Origin: an uncultured Alphaproteobacteria bacterium
Lineage (GTDB): Bacteria > Pseudomonadota > Alphaproteobacteria > Paracaedibacterales > CAIULA01
Direction of reading: 5' to 3'
Length of the DNA: 10,319 nucleotides
Assembly (NCBI GenBank): GCA_903905285.1
Contig: CAIVFQ010000112.1
Coordinates: 1-10,319 of the forward strand
The notes below the pieces were generated by a model, which was not told the origin of the DNA, made no database searches, and saw nothing but the letters and a program-made list of their open reading frames with translations. Positions 6,341 to 10,319 of the stretch are shown one piece after another. Numbering within the stretch: the stretch's first letter is position 1; each line of letters starts with the position of its first letter. The position numbers and the translations under genes were made by a program.

Positions 6341-7211
6341 GTTGTTTAATAAAGCTTTGAAAAGCCTCAATTCTTTTGGAATTAGCCAGTTGTTTCGGGT
6401 AAACAAAAAACACCTGAACAACTGGGACTTTCAAATCAGGGAAAATTTCCACTAAATCATCATGGTCCCTAGCAATAAAATCAGCCAGACTGGCAATGCC
6501 AAGACCATTTTTAACGCTTTGCAAAATTCCATAGGCGTTATTAATGACCAAAGAAGGCTGGCGAACCGTTCCTGGTTCAGACCCCAATTTTAAAATCCAG
6601 TTCACATTATCAACCGGGGCCGTCGCATGATTACCAAAAACAATTAAACGATGTGCATCAAGGTCTGCGGGAACCATTGGGACTCCATGTTCTTGCACAT
6701 AAGATTCGCTAGCATAAATCTTCAAACGATAGTCAAACAACTTGTCATAAATTAAATTTGGGTCAATGTCATGCTGACCAAATTGAATGGCCACGTCAGC
6801 CTCGCGCATCGCAAAGTCGACGTCTTCATCGGTCAAAATCATCTGCAATTTTAAATCAGGATATTGTTTGCAAAAATCCGGCAGCCGAGGCGCCAACCAA
6901 ACCGACCCCAGAGCCACTGTCGCCGAAACCTTAAGGGTTCCCCCCAGTTTGTCATAGCTTTCTGCCAACTGAGAGGTCGTTGCTGAAATTTGGGAAAAAA
7001 TAGAACAGGTTGTCTTGAACAAGATTTCCCCTTCAGACGTTAAGGCCAAACCACGCGCATGCCTTGTAAACAAGGGCAAGTTTAAGTCTTTTTCCAGGAC
7101 GCTAATTTGCCGGCTGACCGCTGATTGGCTTAAATTTAGGGCCGACCCTGCGTGTGTTAAATTGCGAATTTCAGCGACTGCATGAAAAATTCTTAATTTA
7201 TCCCAATCCAT
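6333..7211 (-). CDS. LysR-family transcriptional regulator
   Basis: This is a DNA-binding regulator of 292 residues, the usual LysR length. The N-terminal winged helix-turn-helix covers about 1-60, with the recognition region in LSQSAVSRQISVLEKDL and the typical LPLFTRHARGLALTSEGE. The effector-binding domain begins around 90 with GTLKVSATVALGSVWLAPRL, matching the periplasmic-binding-like fold of the family. The MDWDKLRIFHAVAE start is common in alphaproteobacterial members. The ATG at 7211 lies inside the end of miaA (14-base overlap), so translation is probably coupled to miaA; only a weak AAAGAAA precedes it. LysR genes usually sit divergent from their target. This one is last in a same-strand cluster, so the neighbours give no clear target or effector. 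No internal defect is seen. Confidence 0.9.
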   Translation of the reverse strand: MDWDKLRIFHAVAEIRNLTHAGSALNLSQSAVSRQISVLEKDLNLPLFTRHARGLALTSEGEILFKTTCSIFSQISATTSQLAESYDKLGGTLKVSATVALGSVWLAPRLPDFCKQYPDLKLQMILTDEDVDFAMREADVAIQFGQHDIDPNLIYDKLFDYRLKIYASESYVQEHGVPMVPADLDAHRLIVFGNHATAPVDNVNWILKLGSEPGTVRQPSLVINNAYGILQSVKNGLGIASLADFIARDHDDLVEIFPDLKVPVVQVFFVYPKQLANSKRIEAFQSFIKQQT

Positions 7212-8145
7212 GATTTTTTATTTCTTTTAGAACCGTAGAGCACAGTGTAGAAGGATTTGAAGACTCCAGCACGACTTTTTTGCTTACCTGATTACGAAAC
7301 CACGTAAGCTGTCGCTTGGCATAGCGTCGGCTGTTTCTTTTCGCCAGACTAACAGCGGCGGCCAGATCATGCTCGCCTTTAAAAAAGGCCATTAATTCCT
7401 GAACACCAATCGCCTTTAAAATAGGGTTATCACAAGGCAAGTTTAAAGTTTGTAAATGTTTTACTTCTTCCAAAGCACCACCTTGAATCATGGCATCAAA
7501 GCGGGCATTAATTTTCTGATAAAGGTGCCCACGGTCAGGCGATAAAACACAATACAAAAAAGAATAGCGCGGCGTTTGCGTTTGATTGTGCCACCAAGAA
7601 ATTGATTTGCCCGTTTGTAAGTAAACCTCTAAAGCCCGTTGCAGCCGGTGTTGATCGTTCGGGTTCAACCGTTCCTTTATCAGCGGATCGTACCCCGCGA
7701 CATAGGCATAAAAATCATTCCCTAATTGTTCTGATAAATCCCTGACCTGTTGCCTAATGGCTGGCACCATCGCAGGAATGGACGACAAACCGTTCATCAA
7801 CGTGCTCAAATACAACCCCGTTCCACCAACAATGATCGGCATAACGTGGCGCTGTTGGCAAGACTCGATCTGCTTTTCTGCCTGCTCTAGCCACCAACCA
7901 GCCGACCCCTTATGATCAGCCTCAACAATACCATACAGATGATGGGGAAAGGGGCCGCAGTCTTCAACAGTGGGACGCGCCGTTATGATCGACAAATCTT
8001 TGTATATTTGCATGCTGTCAGCATTAATAATCTCTGCTGACTGGGGCGCCAAAGACGCAGCCAGCTCAAGCGCCAAAGATGACTTACCGCACCCCGTGGG
8101 GCCAGCCAGAATAATACCTTGATAGGACGCAATTGGAAAAACCAT
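7198..8145 (-). CDS. miaA: tRNA dimethylallyltransferase MiaA
   Basis: This enzyme transfers a dimethylallyl group to N6 of A37 in tRNAs reading UNN codons, the first step to the i6A/ms2i6A modification that supports frame maintenance. The 315-residue protein has Walker A GPTGCGKS (15-22), INADSMQIYKDL (40-51) with the conserved Asp, ARPT (56-59), VGGTGLYL (106-113), and NDQHRLQRALEVYLQTGKS (163-181). The C-terminal RNSRRYAKRQLTWFRNQ is the family's tRNA-binding signature. The usual GTAKPT motif reads IITARPT, a mild variation. The ATG at 8145 begins 3 bases after the tamA-like stop, with AAAGG immediately before it. That spacing is too short for a normal Shine-Dalgarno sequence, so coupling from the upstream gene is likely. 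Its 3' end overlaps lysR by 14 bases. Confidence 0.95.
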   Translation of the reverse strand: MVFPIASYQGIILAGPTGCGKSSLALELAASLAPQSAEIINADSMQIYKDLSIITARPTVEDCGPFPHHLYGIVEADHKGSAGWWLEQAEKQIESCQQRHVMPIIVGGTGLYLSTLMNGLSSIPAMVPAIRQQVRDLSEQLGNDFYAYVAGYDPLIKERLNPNDQHRLQRALEVYLQTGKSISWWHNQTQTPRYSFLYCVLSPDRGHLYQKINARFDAMIQGGALEEVKHLQTLNLPCDNPILKAIGVQELMAFFKGEHDLAAAVSLAKRNSRRYAKRQLTWFRNQVSKKVVLESSNPSTLCSTVLKEIKNHGLG

Positions 8146-8148
8146 CCT

Positions 8149-10014
8149 TTAGAATGCCTGTCCCACACTTAGATAAAGCTGGAAAGCCGAATCAATTCTT
8201 TTGCCATTCGAATCTTTACGCCTTTCTAAAGGAAAGGCTATGTCGGCACGAATCGGCCCTAAAGGGCTATAATACCGAAAACCAAACCCTGCCCCCCACA
8301 GTAAATTTTTTGAAAAACCAGGCACGCGTTCTGCCTTAACAGACCCACCTTCGATAAAGCTTACAAAACCAATTGTTTCCGTTGTTTTTATGCGAATTTC
8401 TGCCCCCGCTTCGGCTAACGATCTGCCGCCAGTTGGAATGCTTTGGCCGTCAAGAGGTCCTAACAATTGATACCCATATCCCCGAATTGATCCACTACCA
8501 CCCGCATAAAAACGCTTGTTGGGGGGGACGGCCTCTAAGGGTTGATTAAAAATGCTGCCGCCCTTAATAAAGCCTGCTAAAACGCACCGGCTTTCACCAA
8601 TTTCATTGGTGGCAAAGGGAACATAAGCCGATAAAGTTGATGACCCAATAACCATGCTGTTACTGCGTCCTATACGGCCATAATAAGGGGTTACTTTCAG
8701 TTCTGCCCTTATTCCATGAGTTGGGTCTAACAAATCGTCGGTAAAGTCAGCTTTCAGTTTGCCAGGAGTTCCCAGTAACCGCGTTCTGTAAGTGACTTCT
8801 TGACGTCTGATGCGACCGACTTCCCCCACCAAACCAAGCGCGGCCTTAAAATAGTCATTCAAAGGATGTTCAAGACTGAATCCTGTACTATATGTGCGCC
8901 CACTATAAGCGCGCGTTCTTTCACGCAGCAACAACGCTTCATTTCTTAAAATTTGTAACGGTTGCCCAAAGTCGGGAACATCATAGGATAGCTTGGCTCT
9001 CATTTCCCGTTTAGAAGATCGGAAGGAAGCCCCCAGATGTTGCCCATGTCTAGCCACGTTGTCACTATACCAAAACAAATGACCACCAATGCCCTCTGAC
9101 GTTGAATACTGTGCGCCTACCCCCACCGCACGGGCGGCCCCTTCAGACGTTTTGACAAGCACATTAACCGGTTGATAACCATCCTTCGCATCACCTTTTT
9201 TTTCAGTGGTGATAACGACACTAGACAACAAGCCTGTTTCTAAAAGTTTGCGGCGGCTTTTATCAATTTTTTCTTGATTAAAAACTTCCCCTTCTTTCCA
9301 AAGCAATCGATTACGGATATAGCTTTCTTCGATGTTATTCAGACCTTCAACATGGGTGCTGTCGATACGGGCCAAGGTATAGGGAGTGATTGTATAAATA
9401 ACATCTAATGTTTGTTTTTTGTCATCAATTTTACCTTGAGGTTCGCTAACCTCGGCGAAAGGATACCCCATCGTTTGTAAATATTTTTTTAGTCGTTGCG
9501 ACCCTTTTAAAACCTTTTCCAAGTTAACAAAATCACCGGGTTTAACATGGGTTATATCAGCCAAGATAAGGGGCATAAGCATGGACAGAACCTGGGGGTT
9601 GTCAGAACAGTCGATCTTAATCTCGCCAATTTTGTATCGGGGACCGGGGGTGATTTTTACATTAACCCGAAGTGGGGCCTTGTCTTCGTTAACGTCGAAT
9701 TCAATTTTACCCTTAAAATAACCAATCGCGGCTAATCCCTTTTTAAAGGACTCCTCATCTTTTTTACAACGCTTGGCCAACCCTGCCAAAGAAATGGGGG
9801 GACGGTGTTCCAGTTTCATCAAAATTGATTCTTGCTGCAGAACGGATTTAATCTCACCATCGAGGAGCTCTGACCACAAGGTTTCATAAACAAGACCCTG
9901 CGTATGGACGTCTAGAGCCTGGATATTGTTACCAAAATTTTCATCAAACCAACGACACCCCGACAACAGAGTTCCCAGCATTAGAGTGATTAAAATAAAA
10001 CAAAGCCGTTGCAC
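8149..10014 (-). CDS. tamA: TamA/BamA-family outer-membrane assembly protein
   Basis: This Omp85-family protein inserts or translocates proteins at the outer membrane. The 621 residues comprise a signal sequence, about three POTRA domains (roughly 45-125, 128-212, 215-292) and a C-terminal 16-strand barrel (about 293-621). The barrel carries GGSGSIRGYGYQLLGP with the RGY lid-lock motif (511-513), GFGFRYYSPLGPIRADIAFPL (571-591) and a terminal Phe, all typical of TamA/BamA. Size and three POTRAs favour TamA over five-POTRA BamA; no tamB partner is in the window. The signal sequence ends in LSGC (17-20), a lipoprotein box, which is unusual for this family. The start is GTG at 10014: TAG lies four codons upstream, and the next in-frame Met (residue 12) would ruin the signal peptide. 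There is no Shine-Dalgarno sequence; the preceding bases are CCCCTCC. It is the first gene of the tamA-miaA-lysR cluster. Confidence 0.88.
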   Translation of the reverse strand: MQRLCFILITLMLGTLLSGCRWFDENFGNNIQALDVHTQGLVYETLWSELLDGEIKSVLQQESILMKLEHRPPISLAGLAKRCKKDEESFKKGLAAIGYFKGKIEFDVNEDKAPLRVNVKITPGPRYKIGEIKIDCSDNPQVLSMLMPLILADITHVKPGDFVNLEKVLKGSQRLKKYLQTMGYPFAEVSEPQGKIDDKKQTLDVIYTITPYTLARIDSTHVEGLNNIEESYIRNRLLWKEGEVFNQEKIDKSRRKLLETGLLSSVVITTEKKGDAKDGYQPVNVLVKTSEGAARAVGVGAQYSTSEGIGGHLFWYSDNVARHGQHLGASFRSSKREMRAKLSYDVPDFGQPLQILRNEALLLRERTRAYSGRTYSTGFSLEHPLNDYFKAALGLVGEVGRIRRQEVTYRTRLLGTPGKLKADFTDDLLDPTHGIRAELKVTPYYGRIGRSNSMVIGSSTLSAYVPFATNEIGESRCVLAGFIKGGSIFNQPLEAVPPNKRFYAGGSGSIRGYGYQLLGPLDGQSIPTGGRSLAEAGAEIRIKTTETIGFVSFIEGGSVKAERVPGFSKNLLWGAGFGFRYYSPLGPIRADIAFPLERRKDSNGKRIDSAFQLYLSVGQAF

Positions 10015-10252
10015 GGAGGGGAACTATTCTGAAAAATCTTCGTAGATTAAATTTATAAGGGTTATGCGCGCTTACAAAGCACAAAGTTTGAATGCGTCTC
10101 TTTTTTTGGATATAACCCTAATTTTGAATGAAAACTCTGTTTCTTATGTCCGTTAACCTGACTTAATATTTATGTGTAATTTTTGAGACTTTTAACCATA
10201 GATAGTTTTTGATATAATGCCCTGAGGTTTTTTAGAAGGAAGGGGCCTAGTT
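10015..10252. other. Divergent region between tamA and the transposase
   Basis: No gene is seen. It should contain the tamA promoter (minus strand) and the left end of the insertion sequence, whose boundary I cannot place. A minus-strand TATAAA near 10052-10057, with TTTGTA 15 bases upstream, is a weak tamA promoter candidate. An 8-base inverted repeat, AGGGTTAT (10058-10065) and ATAACCCT (10112-10119), flanks about 46 bases and may be an operator or end remnant. Confidence 0.4.
10210..10218 (+). promoter_or_regulatory. Extended -10 promoter of the transposase gene
   Basis: TGATATAAT matches the extended -10 consensus TGnTATAAT exactly. The -35 position (around 10190-10195, TTTTAA) is weak, as is common for extended -10 promoters. 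AAGGAAGGGG (10236-10245) is a strong Shine-Dalgarno stretch 7 bases before ATG 10253. Confidence 0.6.
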
Positions 10253-10319
10253 ATGGCGAAATGTAAATTTTGTGAGAGCGAAGAGCATTATAAGAATGGA
10301 ATTGTTAGAGGGCATCAAC
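10253..10319 (+). CDS. IS1-type transposase N-terminus (partial)
   Basis: Only the first 22 residues are in the window: MAKCKFCESEEHYKNGIVRG and two more. The CxxC pair followed by a polar stretch and KNGxxxGxQ matches the zinc-ribbon start of IS1 InsA-type transposases, which bind the terminal inverted repeats. It has a strong Shine-Dalgarno sequence and an extended -10 promoter of its own and reads away from tamA. Whether the element is intact cannot be seen. A different zinc-ribbon transposase family is possible but less likely. Confidence 0.72.
   Translation, partial: MAKCKFCESEEHYKNGIVRGHQ
10253..10319 (+). mobile_element. Left part of an IS1-like insertion sequence (boundary not determined)
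   Basis: This is inferred from the transposase start. The element's left inverted repeat should lie between about 10100 and 10230 but cannot be identified without the right end. The element probably continues past the window edge. Confidence 0.5.

Noticed and set aside
7026..9150. Shared sequence CCCCTTCAGACGTT in lysR and tamA
   Set aside because: Both copies encode the short peptide TSEG inside conserved protein regions; with only 14 bases shared it is best explained by chance.
1..10319. Alternative genetic code with UGA as Trp
   Set aside because: All 25 Trp codons counted in intact genes are TGG. Only one in-frame TGA is seen, and genomes with this reassignment use TGA widely.
1..10319. 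CRISPR array, tRNA or rRNA genes
   Set aside because: No regularly spaced repeats, cloverleaf-like sequence or rRNA-like stretch was seen on either strand.

Overview
The window looks like chromosomal DNA from a moderately AT-rich alphaproteobacterium. The evidence is a TamA/BamA-type outer-membrane assembly protein (so Gram-negative), an alphaproteobacterial-style LysR regulator starting MDWDKLRIFHAVAE, MiaA, a DevBCA-like exporter, and the start of an IS1-type transposase of a kind I associate with host-associated Holosporales-like bacteria. The order-level placement is inference from general resemblance, not a search. One eroded housekeeping gene, one broken reading frame and an insertion sequence fit a genome undergoing decay.

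Left part (1-3890): a MetN-like ABC ATPase (minus strand, 104-889) is divergent from a compact three-gene exporter operon on the plus strand: a DevC-type FtsX-fold permease (1059-2213), a DevA/MacB/LolD-type ATPase (2215-2910) and a HlyD-family membrane fusion protein (2916-3875). Permease, ATPase and adaptor together would form an inner-membrane and periplasmic exporter that needs a TolC-like outer-membrane channel encoded elsewhere. The MetN-like ATPase lacks the C-terminal regulatory (NIL) domain, and no MetI or MetQ partner is visible in the window.

Middle (3876-6332): a large protein gene of unknown function. From 4028 the frame encodes a clear Sec signal peptide, then an in-frame TGA at 4100-4102 exactly where a signal-peptidase site would lie, then a serine-rich tract and a 560-residue open frame (4160-5842). 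All 25 Trp codons I count in the intact genes are TGG, so general reassignment of UGA is unlikely. The gene is therefore either nonsense-disrupted, read through, or restarted without its signal. Between it and the next gene lies a previously hidden relic on the minus strand (5904-6300): the last two thirds of 5-formyltetrahydrofolate cyclo-ligase, with two frameshifts and no N-terminus.

Right part (6333-10319): a tight minus-strand cluster transcribed in the order tamA-like (10014-8149), miaA (8145-7198), lysR (7211-6333). It has a 3-base gap and a 14-base overlap. It couples outer-membrane assembly, tRNA modification and a regulator in one probable transcript. The window ends just inside an IS1-type transposase gene reading rightward from 10253, divergent from tamA, with a good extended -10 promoter and Shine-Dalgarno sequence.
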